From Caballeronia calidae (GTDB lineage: Bacteria > Pseudomonadota > Gammaproteobacteria > Burkholderiales > Burkholderiaceae), in the NCBI RefSeq assembly GCF_900044055.2, contig NZ_FCOX02000001.1, forward strand, positions 372,001 to 436,000: a stretch of DNA of 64,000 nt, in the 5' to 3' direction. The notes under the pieces are model-generated. The model was not told where the DNA came from and searched no databases. It saw nothing but the letters and a program-made list of their open reading frames with translations. Positions 29,437 to 39,206 of this stretch are shown one piece after another. Made by a program: the position numbers and the translations under genes. Numbering within the stretch: the first letter of the stretch is position 1; every line of letters begins with the position of its first letter.

Positions 29437-30225
29437 ATGAATCGCTCTCTCTACATCGCCGCGACCGGCATGAATGCGCAGCAGGCGCAGATGGACACGA
29501 TCTCGAACAACCTCGCGAACGTGAGCACGAACGGCTTCAAGGGCTCGCGCGCGGTGTTCGAGGATCTGCTGTATCAGACCACGCGCCAGCCGGGCGCGAA
29601 CTCGACGCAGCAGACGGAACTCGCATCGGGCGTGCAGCTCGGCACCGGCGTGCAGCAGGTCGCGACCGAACGCCTCTACACGCAGGGCAACCTGCAGCAG
29701 ACGGGCAATTCGAAGGACGTCGCGATCAACGGCCAGGGCTTCTTCCAGGTGACGATGCCCGACGGCACGACGTCCTACACGCGCGACGGCTCGTTCCAGA
29801 CGAACGCGCAAGGTCAGCTCGTCACGTCGAGCGGCTATCAGCTCAACCCGGCGATCACGATTCCGCAGAACGCGACGTCGATCACCATCGGCTCGGACGG
29901 CACGGTGTCGATCACGCAGCAGGGCAGCACGGGCAGCACGACGGTCGGCGCGATCCAGCTCGCGACCTTCATCAACCCGGCCGGTCTCGAAGCGCGCGGC
30001 GAAAACCTGTTCTCCGAAACGGGCAGCTCGGGCGCGCCGAACGTGTCGCAGCCGGGCCTGAACGGCGCGGGCTCGCTGCAGCAGGGTTATGTGGAAGCGT
30101 CGAACGTGAACGTCGTGCAGGAGCTGGTCAACATGATCCAGACTCAGCGCGCGTACGAGATCAACAGCAAGGCCGTGACCACGTCCGACCAGATGCTGCA
30201 GACGCTCTCGCAGATGCAGGTTTGA
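29437..30225 (+). CDS. flgG: Flagellar distal rod protein FlgG
   Basis: Distal rod subunit, 262 residues. [34 protein letters not shown] and [15 protein letters not shown] are strongly conserved. Flanked by flgF and flgH. Confidence 0.97.
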   Translation: MNRSLYIAATGMNAQQAQMDTISNNLANVSTNGFKGSRAVFEDLLYQTTRQPGANSTQQTELASGVQLGTGVQQVATERLYTQGNLQQTGNSKDVAINGQGFFQVTMPDGTTSYTRDGSFQTNAQGQLVTSSGYQLNPAITIPQNATSITIGSDGTVSITQQGSTGSTTVGAIQLATFINPAGLEARGENLFSETGSSGAPNVSQPGLNGAGSLQQGYVEASNVNVVQELVNMIQTQRAYEINSKAVTTSDQMLQTLSQMQV

Positions 30226-30251
30226 AGTCACGCTTAACCAGAGTCACCAAG

Positions 30252-30935
30252 ATGTCGCCTACCCGAATCCTCTCGCGCGCTTCGCTGGCCGCGCTCGTCG
30301 CAGCGCTCGCCGCGTGCGGCCTCGTGCCGAAAGAGCCGATCACCCAGCAGCCGATGACCGCGCGTCCGCCGCAGCCGCCCGTCGGCACGCGTTCGCCCGG
30401 CGCGATCTACAACGCGGGCTATGCCGGCCGGCCGCTCTTCGAAGACCAGCGTCCGCGCAACGTGGGCGACATCCTGACCATCGTGATCTCGGAAAACGTC
30501 AACGCGACGAAGTCGTCGCAGGCGAACACCAACCGCGCGGGCAACGGCTCGTTCGCCGTGCCGACTACGCCGGGCATCTTCGGCGGTCTGTTCAACAACA
30601 CGAACCTGTCCGCGAATGGCGCGAACAAGTTCACCGCAACGGGCGGCGCGAGCGCGGCCAACACCTTCAGCGGCACGCTGACCGTCACCGTCACGGAAGT
30701 CCTGCCCAACGGCAATCTGATGGTGAGCGGCGAAAAGCAGATGCTCATCAACCAGGGCAATGAATTCGTGCGCTTCTCCGGCGTCGTCAATCCGACGACG
30801 ATCTCGGGCAGCAACACCGTGTTCTCCACGCAAGTCGCCGACGCGAAGATCGAATATTCGGCGAAGGGTTACATCGACGAAGCGCAGAACATGGGCTGGC
30901 TGCAGCGCTTCTTCCTCAACGTCGCGCCGTTCTGA
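30252..30935 (+). CDS. flgH: Flagellar L-ring lipoprotein FlgH
   Basis: Outer-membrane ring that acts as bushing for the rod. From ATG 30252 the product is 227 residues with a lipoprotein signal peptide whose lipobox reads [29 protein letters not shown] is the family core. A TTG at 30222 overlapping flgG is an alternative start but would lengthen the signal peptide. Confidence 0.94.
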   Translation: MSPTRILSRASLAALVAALAACGLVPKEPITQQPMTARPPQPPVGTRSPGAIYNAGYAGRPLFEDQRPRNVGDILTIVISENVNATKSSQANTNRAGNGSFAVPTTPGIFGGLFNNTNLSANGANKFTATGGASAANTFSGTLTVTVTEVLPNGNLMVSGEKQMLINQGNEFVRFSGVVNPTTISGSNTVFSTQVADAKIEYSAKGYIDEAQNMGWLQRFFLNVAPF

Positions 30936-30937
30936 TC

Positions 30938-32065
30938 ATGAATCCGCTTCTCCGTTTCGTTTCCTTCTCGCTCGCAGCCGCGCTGGTTGCCATCAGCAGC
31001 GCGCCGCACGCGCATGCCGAGCGCCTGAAAGACCTCGTCTCGTTCCAGGGCGTGCGTGACAATCCGCTGATCGGCTACGGTCTCGTCGTCGGTCTCGACG
31101 GCACCGGCGACCAAACGATGCAGACCCCGTTCACGACGCAGTCGCTCACCAACATGCTCGGCAACCTCGGCATCACGGTGAACTCGGCGACGACGCAGAA
31201 CATGCAGTTGAAGAACGTCGCCGCCGTGATGGTCACGGCGACGCTGCCGCCGTTCGCGCGCCCCGGCGAAGCGATCGACGTGACGGTTTCGTCGCTCGGC
31301 AACGCGAAGAGCCTGCGCGGCGGCACGCTGCTGATGTCGCCGCTGAAGGGCGCCGACGGCCAGGTCTACGCGATGGCGCAGGGCAACCTCGTCGTCGGTG
31401 GCGCGGGCGCGAGCGCGAACGGCAGCAAGGTGCAGGTGAACCAGCTCGCGGTGGGCCGCATTTCCGCCGGTGCGATCGTCGAGCGCGCGGTGCCGTCGGC
31501 GTTGCAGCAGCAGGGCGGCGTCATGCAGATGGAACTGCGCGAGATGGACTTCGACACGACGCAGCGCATCGTCGCGGCGGTGAACAACCAGTTCGGCATG
31601 GGCACGGCGCTCGCGCTCGACGGCCGCACCATTCAGTTGCGCGCGCCGCAGGACGCGAGCGAGCAGGTGTCGTTCATGGCGCAGCTGCAGAACATCGACG
31701 TGCGTCCGGCGCAGGCCGCCGCGAAGGTGATTCTCAACGCGCGCACCGGCTCCATCGTGATGAATCAGATGGTCACGCTGCAGAACTGCGCGGTCGCGCA
31801 CGGCAATCTCTCGGTCGTCATCAACACGAAGACGGCGGTGAGCCAGCCGGGCGCGTTCTCGAACGGCCAGACGGTGGCGGCGAAGGAATCGTCGATTCAG
31901 CTGAAGCAGGACAGCGGCGCGCTCAAGATGCTGAGCGCGGGCGCGAATCTCGCCGATGTCGTGAAGGCGCTGAATGCGCTCGGCGCGACGCCGGCGGATC
32001 TCATCTCGATCCTTCAGTCGATGAAGGCCGCGGGCGCGCTGCGCGCCGACCTCGAAATCATCTAA
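30938..32065 (+). CDS. flgI: Flagellar P-ring protein FlgI
   Basis: Periplasmic ring around the rod, 375 residues. A cleavable signal peptide ends at AHA near residue 27, followed by the signature [20 protein letters not shown]. Only 2 bases separate it from flgH. Its assembly needs FlgA, encoded divergently upstream. Confidence 0.97.
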   Translation: MNPLLRFVSFSLAAALVAISSAPHAHAERLKDLVSFQGVRDNPLIGYGLVVGLDGTGDQTMQTPFTTQSLTNMLGNLGITVNSATTQNMQLKNVAAVMVTATLPPFARPGEAIDVTVSSLGNAKSLRGGTLLMSPLKGADGQVYAMAQGNLVVGGAGASANGSKVQVNQLAVGRISAGAIVERAVPSALQQQGGVMQMELREMDFDTTQRIVAAVNNQFGMGTALALDGRTIQLRAPQDASEQVSFMAQLQNIDVRPAQAAAKVILNARTGSIVMNQMVTLQNCAVAHGNLSVVINTKTAVSQPGAFSNGQTVAAKESSIQLKQDSGALKMLSAGANLADVVKALNALGATPADLISILQSMKAAGALRADLEII

Positions 32066-32078
32066 GGAACGAAGGCTC

Positions 32079-33128
32079 ATGAACTCGAACACGACCGGCA
32101 TCGCCAGCAGCGCGTTGGCATCGACCGATACGACGAGCGGCTTGTCGAACCTGTCGAACCGTTTCGCGCTCGACACGCAGGGCTTCGATGCATTGCGCGC
32201 GCAGGCGGGCGCCAATCCGCAACAAGGGCTGAAGGAAGCCGCGAAGCAGTTCGACGCCGTCTTCACGCAGATGATGCTGAAGAGCATGCGCGACGCGACG
32301 CCTTCGGACAGCCCGTTCGAATCGAACGATACGAAGTCGTTCACGTCGATGCTCGATCAGCAGTTGTCGCAGCAGATGTCGTCGAAGGGCATCGGTGTCG
32401 CGGACATGATGCTCAAGCAACTGATGCGCAATTCGGGCGCGCAGACCGGCGCGAACGCCTCGGGCGGCGCCGGCGCGATGAACGCGATGCAGGCGCTCGG
32501 CGGCATGTCGGGCGGCGGCGGCGACCTCGAAGCGAACGCGGGCAATCTCGCCGCGATGAACGCGATGGCGAAGGCCTACGCGGCGGCGCAGGCCAACAAG
32601 AGCAGCGCGTCGCTCGCGGGCAAGGGCTATTCGGCGGCGGACTCTCTCCAGCCGCCGGTGCGCGGCAACGGGTCGGACAAGGTCAACGCGTTCGTCGATC
32701 GCCTCGCGGTGCCGGCGCAGGCAGCGAGCGCGGCGACGGGCATTCCGGCGCGCTTCATCATCGGTCAGGCGGCACTCGAATCCGGCTGGGGCAAGCGCGA
32801 GATCAAACATTCGAACGGCGCGACGAGCCACAACATCTTCGGCATCAAGGCGACGAAGGACTGGGGCGGCAAGACCGTCGATTCGGTCACGACCGAGTAT
32901 GTGAACGGCCGGCCGCAGAAGGTCGTCGAGAAGTTCCGCGCCTACGATTCGTACGAAGAAGCGCTCACCGATTACGCGAGTGTCATCAAGAACAATCCGC
33001 GCTATGCGCCGGTGATCCAGGCTTCGCGCGATGTCGCGGGCTTCGCGCACGGCATGCAGAAGGCGGGCTACGCAACCGACCCGCAGTACGCGAAAAAGCT
33101 CATTTCGATCATGCGTCAGATCGTCTGA
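32079..33128 (+). CDS. flgJ: Rod cap and peptidoglycan hydrolase FlgJ
   Basis: Two-domain protein of 349 residues. The N-terminal part (EAAKQFDAVFTQMMLKSMRD, near residues 50-70) caps the growing rod; a Gly/Ala-rich linker follows; the C-terminal glucosaminidase domain starts near residue 205 with ARFIIGQAALESGWGKREI, whose glutamate is the likely catalytic residue. It opens the wall for the rod. Confidence 0.95.
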   Translation: MNSNTTGIASSALASTDTTSGLSNLSNRFALDTQGFDALRAQAGANPQQGLKEAAKQFDAVFTQMMLKSMRDATPSDSPFESNDTKSFTSMLDQQLSQQMSSKGIGVADMMLKQLMRNSGAQTGANASGGAGAMNAMQALGGMSGGGGDLEANAGNLAAMNAMAKAYAAAQANKSSASLAGKGYSAADSLQPPVRGNGSDKVNAFVDRLAVPAQAASAATGIPARFIIGQAALESGWGKREIKHSNGATSHNIFGIKATKDWGGKTVDSVTTEYVNGRPQKVVEKFRAYDSYEEALTDYASVIKNNPRYAPVIQASRDVAGFAHGMQKAGYATDPQYAKKLISIMRQIV

Positions 33129-33439
33129 CGAAGCCGCGCGGCCCTCGGTGCCCACGCAATCAGCGGATGTTTGCGGCCGGCTTCTTGCTGAAAAAGGCGT
33201 CACACGCGCTTTTGCGGCGCGCGGAAAGCGCGTATGTTCGGACCTCGGGCGACAGCAAACGTTTTACGTTTCTGGGGACGGCGCACCACATACATTTTTC
33301 GTTGCGCGACCCTAAACTTTTAAAGAGGTATGCCGCTAACCTGAATAATCGAAGTGCCGGGCCAATAGGGGTTCGGAACGACGCGCGACGTTCGGGGGGG
33401 CCTGGGCGGCGCGCGGGCACATTGCACACGGCTAGCACC
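33129..33439. other. flgJ-ycgR intergenic region
   Basis: 311 bases without a supported gene. It is somewhat AT-richer than the flanks and holds the sigma-28 promoter for ycgR at 33313-33339. Nothing else is recognised. Confidence 0.6.
33313..33339 (+). promoter_or_regulatory. Sigma-28 promoter of ycgR
   Basis: TAAA at 33313-33316, exactly 15 bases, then GCCGCTAA at 33332-33339, one mismatch from the GCCGATAA consensus. It points to the PilZ gene about 100 bases downstream. Confidence 0.82.
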
Positions 33440-34192
33440 ATGAACACCAATCACAAACATGACGTTGCCGACGAGGACATCGCGCCGATCGTGGATTTCG
33501 GTCGGCGCAATCCGCTGGAAATCGGCGTGGCACTGCGCAATCTCGCCAATCGCGGAGACTTTCTGACGGCGCAATACGGCGACGGGCAGATCGTCACGCG
33601 TCTGCTCGATGTCGACGTAACCGCGCATCGTTTCACATTCGACTGGGGCGGCGTGGCGGAACAGAACCGCGGCGTGCTCGCTTCGCAGAGGCTCATTTTC
33701 AACGCGGCGCCGGAGGGTGTGCGGGTGGAGTTCACGACGCCGCCGCCGCGCGAGACGATATTCGACGGGCATCCTGCATTCGAGGCGGAGTTTCCGCCGG
33801 TGCTGTATTACATGCAGCGGCGCGAGTATTTCCGCGTCGAGGCGCCGGTGCTCGATCCATATATGTGCACGGGCACGCTGCCGGATGGGGAGCGATTCCG
33901 CTTCGAGGTGCATGATCTGTCGCTGGGCGGTGTGGCATTGCGGACAACGGATCAGCGGGTCGCGGATCTCGAGGTGGGCGTCGTGATTCAGGATGCTGAG
34001 CTGCATTTCAGCGCGAATGGTCGCGTGACGCTGGACATGATGCTTGTTTCGCATCGCGAGTCGACGACGCCGAAGGGTGATCGGCGGTATACGATGGGGT
34101 TCAAGTTCGTTTCGATGCCGGGGTCGGCGGAGAATACGCTGCAGCGGCTCATTACGCAGTTGGAGATGAAGCGGCGGTCTTTAGCGAAGTAG
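33440..34192 (+). CDS. ycgR: Flagellar brake protein YcgR (PilZ domain)
   Basis: Cyclic-di-GMP effector that slows the motor when bound to the nucleotide. 250 residues from ATG 33440: an N-terminal YcgR domain, then a PilZ domain beginning near residue 130 with MQRREYFRVEAP (the RxxxR ligand motif) and HDLSLGGVAL (the DxSxxG motif), both intact. Its own sigma-28 promoter places it in the late flagellar class. It lies between flgJ and flgK. Confidence 0.94.
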   Translation: MNTNHKHDVADEDIAPIVDFGRRNPLEIGVALRNLANRGDFLTAQYGDGQIVTRLLDVDVTAHRFTFDWGGVAEQNRGVLASQRLIFNAAPEGVRVEFTTPPPRETIFDGHPAFEAEFPPVLYYMQRREYFRVEAPVLDPYMCTGTLPDGERFRFEVHDLSLGGVALRTTDQRVADLEVGVVIQDAELHFSANGRVTLDMMLVSHRESTTPKGDRRYTMGFKFVSMPGSAENTLQRLITQLEMKRRSLAK

Positions 34193-34326
34193 GCTCGCTT
34201 CGGTCGCTGGTTTTGGGGTTTGGGGTGCGGGGTGCGGGGTGCGGTTGTGTCATCGCCGGATCCCGGTTTCGCGTCGGTGTGTTTGCTCTGCCCCTGTGCG
34301 GGGCGGCAGTCGCCTGGTTTATGCTC

Positions 34327-34378
<52 letters not shown>

Positions 34379-34382
34379 AAAA

Positions 34383-35005
34383 TCCTGTTTTCGCGTCGGT
34401 CTATTAGCACTGCCCCTGTGCGGGGCGGCAGTCACTTTCTTTGCTGCTGCAAAGAAAGTAACCAAAGAAACAGCTATCCCCATCCAAAGTACTTCACACC
34501 GGCCCCGGCACAGAAACACTCTCGTGGTCCGGCAGTAGCGAGTGCCCTCATAGGCCCTACCGGGCTTGGATCGCGCACGATCTGTCACACCGCGCCGCAT
34601 AACTGACTGGTAAGGCGCCAAATAGCTCCGGCCCGCTGCGCGGCCGACCGGTCCATCGGGGATGCGTGCGCTTCCTTGCTAATGCTTCCATCTCACCGCA
34701 TCGGTGGTCCGTTGGTTTCCCTTGCAAACCCAACGGCAGCGCGTAGCGCTGTGCCGGAGCTATTTTGTGCTGAACCAGCGCGCTTTAACTTCTAGCTTGT
34801 CAGACCGTGCGCGATCCAAGCCCGATTAGACCTATGAGGGCACTCGCTACTGCCGGACCACGTGCAATCTTCTGTGCCGCGGCCGGCCTGAAGTGCTTAG
34901 GCTGGGGATAGCTGTTTCTTTGGTTACTTTCTTTGCAGCAGCAAAGAAAGTGACTGCCGCCCCGCACAGGGGCAACGCCAATAGACCGACGCGAAAACGG
35001 GATCC
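34383..35005 (-). repeat. Nested inverted-repeat element, copy A (inverted orientation)
   Basis: 623 bases. Left arm 34383-34588 and right arm 34799-35005 are imperfect inverted repeats. The core 34620-34765 is exactly 146 bases and is closed by the perfect 13-bp inverted repeat AAATAGCTCCGGC/GCCGGAGCTATTT. Each arm holds a perfect 11-bp hairpin, ACTTTCTTTGC-TGCT-GCAAAGAAAGT, and a CCCC-TGTGC-GGGG hairpin. The two arms differ in one segment (ACACTCTCGTGG against GATTGCACGTGG after complementing), which gives the element a direction; this copy runs opposite to B and C. No transposase. Confidence 0.9.
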
Positions 35006-35144
35006 AGCGAAAGCAAGAGCAAAAGCAAAGAAATAACCCTAAAACCCAACGCTCTTCGCGCAATAGCCATTGCCGCATCCCTCCGATAATGGCCTCATCG
35101 CAAAATCCCGCCGTCTCCCGCCAGGGAAACCCCTCCGCAAACGC

Positions 35145-35171
35145 TCAACTTCCCCGGCAATCGGCCGATAT
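35145..35171 (+). promoter_or_regulatory. Sigma-28 promoter of flgKL
   Basis: TCAA at 35145-35148, 15 bases, then GCCGATAT at 35164-35171. The -10 box has seven of eight consensus bases. It lies 42 bases before flgK and downstream of repeat copy A. Confidence 0.8.
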
Positions 35172-35212
35172 ACATAACAGCCGAGCGGCAGCGCTCTCAC
35201 CAGGATTCACGC

Positions 35213-37156
35213 ATGTCCAATAACATTTTCAGCATTGGTCTTTCCGGTCTGAATGCGGCCCAGTGGGGCCTGACGACGACGGGGCAGAACATCAGCAACG
35301 CCGCGACGCCGGGCTATACGCTCGAAAAAGTCTCGTATCAGGAGTCGTCCGGTCAATTCACCGGCTCGGGCTATCTCGGCAACGGCGTGCAGGCCGTGAC
35401 CGTCACGCGTCAGTACAGCCAGTACCTCACGACGCAGGTCAACAACACGCAATCGTCGAGCAGCGCGGCCAGCACGTACTTCTCGCTGATCTCGCAACTG
35501 AACAATCTCGTCGGCGATCCGACCAAGGGCATCGCGCAAGGCATCACCAATTACTTCTCCGGCCTGCAATCCGTCGCGAACTCGGCGAGCAGCACGGCGG
35601 CGCGTCAATCGCTGATGAGCAGCGCGCAAACGCTCGCCGATCAGATCAACTCGGCAGGCGAGCAATACGATCAACTGCGCCAGAGCGTCAACACGCAACT
35701 GACCAGCGCCGTCTCGCAGATCAACAGCTACTCGCAACAGATCGCCGATCTCAACAAGCAGATCAACATCGCAAGCGCCGGCGGCCAGCAGCCGAACCAG
35801 CTCCTCGATCAACGCGATCAGCTCGTCACGAACCTCAGCTCGATGATCGGCGTGCAGGTCGTGCAGCAGGACGGCAACTACAACGTTTTCATCGGCAACG
35901 GGCAGCCGCTCGTCGTCGGCAATACGCAATACGGGCTGCAAACGGTGCCTTCGCCGTCCGATCCGAGCGAGCTCTCGGTCGCGTTCCAGAATCGCGACGG
36001 CTCGACGCAAACCGCCGCGACGACGCAATACATCGAAAACTCGGCGCTGACCGGCGGCGTGGTCGGCGGTCTCATCGACTTCCGCACGCACACGCTCGAT
36101 CCGGCGCAGGCGCAACTCGGCGCCATCGCCACGAGCTTCGCCAATCAGCTCAACGATCAGAACGCGCTCGGCCTCGATCTGAACGGCCAGGCGGGCGGCA
36201 AGCTGTTCGCGACCAGCGATCCGAACATCATCGCCAACGCGCGCAACAAGGGCACCGGCGTGCCGACGGCGACGATCGTCGATGGCACGCAGCCGCCCGC
36301 CAACGATTTCACCGTCACCTACGACGGCAGCAAATACACGGTGACGGACCCGGCGAGCGGCCAGACGCTCGGCACCATCGATCCGGCCACGGAAACCGCG
36401 AAGGACATCGGCGGCCTGAACATCGATATATCCGCACTGGGCGACGCGCAGAAGGGCGACTCGTTCACGATCCAGCCGACCCGCGCCGCGCTCGACGGCT
36501 TCAAGCTCACGACGAGCAACGGCGCGGCGATCGCGGCGGCATCGCCGGCGGTGACGTCGGCGGCGAGCACGAACACCGGCACGGCGTCGATTTCATCGGC
36601 GACGGTGACGAAGAGCCCGCTGTCGTCCGAGATCAACCTGAAGTACGACGCAACGGCGAAGAGCTTCACGGCGGACGTGGCGGTGAAGGTCGACGGCACC
36701 GATTACGCCGCAGGCACGACGATTCCCTACGATGCGTCGAAGGGCATGACGGTCGTCGGTGACGGCGTCTCGGCGACCATCAGCGGCACGCCGAAGGACA
36801 CCGACACGTTCACGATCGCAAAGAATAACGGCGGCACGAGCGACGGCACCAACGCGCTCGCGATGGCGAACCTGGTTTCGGCAAAGTCGCTCAACGGCGG
36901 CAGCGACACGCTGACGAGCTCGTATGCGAACTACATCAACACGATCGGCAACCAGACCAATCAACTCAAGGCGACGAGCACGGCGCAGACCGCGCTGCTG
37001 ACTCAGGCGACATCGGCGCAGCAATCGGTGCAGGGCGTGAACCTGAACGAGGAAGCGGCCAATTTGATCCAGTATCAGCAGCTCTATCAAGCGAACAGCA
37101 AGGTGATCCAGACCGCCGCGACGCTGTTCCAGTCGCTGCTCGGCATGTTCAACTGA
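35213..37156 (+). CDS. flgK: Hook-filament junction protein FlgK (HAP1)
   Basis: First junction zone between hook and filament. 647 residues; N-terminal GLSGLNAAQWGLTTTGQNIS and NAATPGYTLEK, C-terminal NLNEEAANLIQYQQLYQANS are the conserved D0/D1 parts. The middle is a long Ser/Thr-rich outer domain. Exported with FlgN. It has its own sigma-28 promoter and pairs with flgL 11 bases downstream. Confidence 0.96.
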   Translation: MSNNIFSIGLSGLNAAQWGLTTTGQNISNAATPGYTLEKVSYQESSGQFTGSGYLGNGVQAVTVTRQYSQYLTTQVNNTQSSSSAASTYFSLISQLNNLVGDPTKGIAQGITNYFSGLQSVANSASSTAARQSLMSSAQTLADQINSAGEQYDQLRQSVNTQLTSAVSQINSYSQQIADLNKQINIASAGGQQPNQLLDQRDQLVTNLSSMIGVQVVQQDGNYNVFIGNGQPLVVGNTQYGLQTVPSPSDPSELSVAFQNRDGSTQTAATTQYIENSALTGGVVGGLIDFRTHTLDPAQAQLGAIATSFANQLNDQNALGLDLNGQAGGKLFATSDPNIIANARNKGTGVPTATIVDGTQPPANDFTVTYDGSKYTVTDPASGQTLGTIDPATETAKDIGGLNIDISALGDAQKGDSFTIQPTRAALDGFKLTTSNGAAIAAASPAVTSAASTNTGTASISSATVTKSPLSSEINLKYDATAKSFTADVAVKVDGTDYAAGTTIPYDASKGMTVVGDGVSATISGTPKDTDTFTIAKNNGGTSDGTNALAMANLVSAKSLNGGSDTLTSSYANYINTIGNQTNQLKATSTAQTALLTQATSAQQSVQGVNLNEEAANLIQYQQLYQANSKVIQTAATLFQSLLGMFN

Positions 37157-37167
37157 GGCTCACTGCC

Positions 37168-38403
37168 ATGCGTATCTCCAGTTCCCAGTACTTCAACATG
37201 AACGTCGCTTCGATGAGCGACCAGCAGAGCACGCTTGCTTCGATGTATCAGCAGATTTCGTCGGGCAAGCGCATTCTCACCGCATCCGACGATCCGCTCG
37301 GCGCGGCGCAGGCGGTGCAGCTCACGTTGAAGAGCGGCGCGCTCGCGCAATACGGCACGAACCAGACGGCGGCGCTTTCGTCGCTGCAGCAGGAAGATTC
37401 CACGTTGAGCAACGTGAGCAACGTGCTGCAGAGCATCCAGACGCAGATCGTGCATGCGGGCGACGGCTCGCTCACCGATGCGGACCGCACGTCGGTCGCG
37501 AATACGATTCAGGGTTTGCGCGATCAGCTCTTCAGCCTCGCGAACACGACGGACAGCGACGGCAACTACATCTTCTCGGGACTGAAGGGCGGCACGGCGC
37601 CGTTCTCGAACAATCCAGCCGGCGTCGGCGCGACGTATGACGGCGACTTCGGCCAGCGCACGGTGCAGATCAGCGAAGGGCGTTCGATGCAGGTGGGCGA
37701 CACGGGTGTGTCGATCTTCCAGAGCGTGTCGCCGATGGAAAGCGATCCGGTGTCGACCGCGGGTTCGTCGAATTCGGGCACGGCGACGCTCAGCCCGGTG
37801 AGCGTGAGCGATACGAGCGACAAGGGTAACGCGAGCAAGTACACGATCACGTTCGCGGTCTCGCAGACCGATGGCACGACGACCTATTCGATCGAGTCGG
37901 ACCCGGTGGATAGCACGCTGCCGACGAATGTGCCGTACACGGACAAGGCGGACATCACGCTCGGCGGCCAGAAGGTGACGATCGAGGGCGCGCCCAAGGA
38001 TGGCGACACCTTCACCGTGAACCCGGCGGCGGCGGAGAACAACGACATCTTCGCGACGCTCGACAACATCGTGAGCGCGCTGAAGCAGCAGACGGGAACG
38101 CCGGCCGCGCAGGCCGCGCTGACCAATGCGCTGACGACTGCGGGCACGAAGATCAACAACACGTTCAACAACGTGCTGGCGGCGCAGACGGTTGTCGGCG
38201 GACGCGAGCAGGAAGTGCAGTCGACGCAGACCGCGATGCAGACGAGCCAGACGCAGACGGCGAGCGATATCGCGAATTTGACGAGCATCGATCTCGTGTC
38301 GGCGATTAGTCAGTACGAGCTGACGCAGAACTCGCTGCAGGCGGCGCAGATGGCGTTTTCGCAGATTCAGAAGATGTCGTTGTTTGATTACATCGGGAGT
38401 TGA
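37168..38403 (+). CDS. flgL: Hook-filament junction protein FlgL (HAP3)
   Basis: Second junction protein, 411 residues, flagellin-like at both ends: MRISSSQYFNMNVASMSDQQ, ISSGKRILTASDDPLGAAQA near the start and AISQYELTQNSLQAAQMAFS near the end. The variable centre carries a beta-rich insertion. Last gene before repeat copy B. Confidence 0.96.
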   Translation: MRISSSQYFNMNVASMSDQQSTLASMYQQISSGKRILTASDDPLGAAQAVQLTLKSGALAQYGTNQTAALSSLQQEDSTLSNVSNVLQSIQTQIVHAGDGSLTDADRTSVANTIQGLRDQLFSLANTTDSDGNYIFSGLKGGTAPFSNNPAGVGATYDGDFGQRTVQISEGRSMQVGDTGVSIFQSVSPMESDPVSTAGSSNSGTATLSPVSVSDTSDKGNASKYTITFAVSQTDGTTTYSIESDPVDSTLPTNVPYTDKADITLGGQKVTIEGAPKDGDTFTVNPAAAENNDIFATLDNIVSALKQQTGTPAAQAALTNALTTAGTKINNTFNNVLAAQTVVGGREQEVQSTQTAMQTSQTQTASDIANLTSIDLVSAISQYELTQNSLQAAQMAFSQIQKMSLFDYIGS

Positions 38404-39206
38404 TGGGCGTTTGGGAGAACGCCTTGCTCCTTTTTTGTTTGCTTGCTTGTGCGTTTGCTTGCTTGTGCGCTTGCTTGCGCTTTGTTTCGCCGGATCCCGG
38501 TTTCGTGTCGGTCTATTAGCACTGCCCCTGTGCGGGGCGGCAGTCACTTTCTTTGCTGCTGCAAAGAAAGTAACCAAAGAAACAGCTATCCCCAGCCTAA
38601 GCACTTCATGCCGGCCGCGGCACAGAAGATTGCACGTGGTCCGGCAGTAGCGAGTGCCCTCATAGGCCTACCGGGCTTGGATCGCGCACGGTCTGACAAG
38701 CTAGAAGTTATAGCGCGCTGGTTCAGCACAAAATAGCTCCGGCACAGCGCTACGCGCTGCCGTTGGGTTTGCAAGGGAAGCCAACGGTGGGCGAAGGCAG
38801 TGAGATGGAAGCATTAGCAAGGAAGCACGCGCGGACCCGATGGACCGGTCGGCCGCGAAGCGGGCCGGAGCTATTTGGCGCCTTACCAGTCAGTTAAGTG
38901 GTGCGATGTGACAGACCGTGCGCGATCCAAGCCCGGCGAGTTTTGTGAGGGCACTCGCTACTGCCGGACCACGAGAGTGTTTCTGTGCCGGGGCCGGCAT
39001 GAAGTACTTTGGATGGGGATAGCTGTTTCTTTGGTTACTTTCTTTGCAGCAGCAAAGAAAGTGACTGCCGCCCCGCACAGGGGCAGTGCTAATAGACCGA
39101 CGCGAAAACAGGATTTCACGCACCCACGCACGCACCTACCCACCCACGCACCCGAAAACAAACCAGGCGACAGCCGCCCCCCACCGGGGCAACGCTAAAA
39201 CAAGCC
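38404..39206. other. flgL-fliR convergent region with repeat element B
   Basis: 803 bases without a supported gene. A degenerate GCTT/GTGC tract lies at 38430-38480, then repeat copy B, then a degenerate CGCA/CCCA tract and an outer half-repeat at 39116-39200. Any transcription stop for flgKL and fliPQR must lie in the repeat. Confidence 0.7.
38491..39115 (+). repeat. Nested inverted-repeat element, copy B
   Basis: 625 bases. Arms 38491-38700 and 38908-39115; core 38731-38876, again exactly 146 bases and closed by the same perfect 13-bp inverted repeat. The core can fold further: CAGCGC-TAC-GCGCTG, CCGTTGG...CCAACGG and GGCCGC-GAA-GCGGGCC. Left arm is the GATTGCACG type, right arm the GAGAGTGTTTC type, so this copy is opposite to A and the same way round as C. 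Confidence 0.9.
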
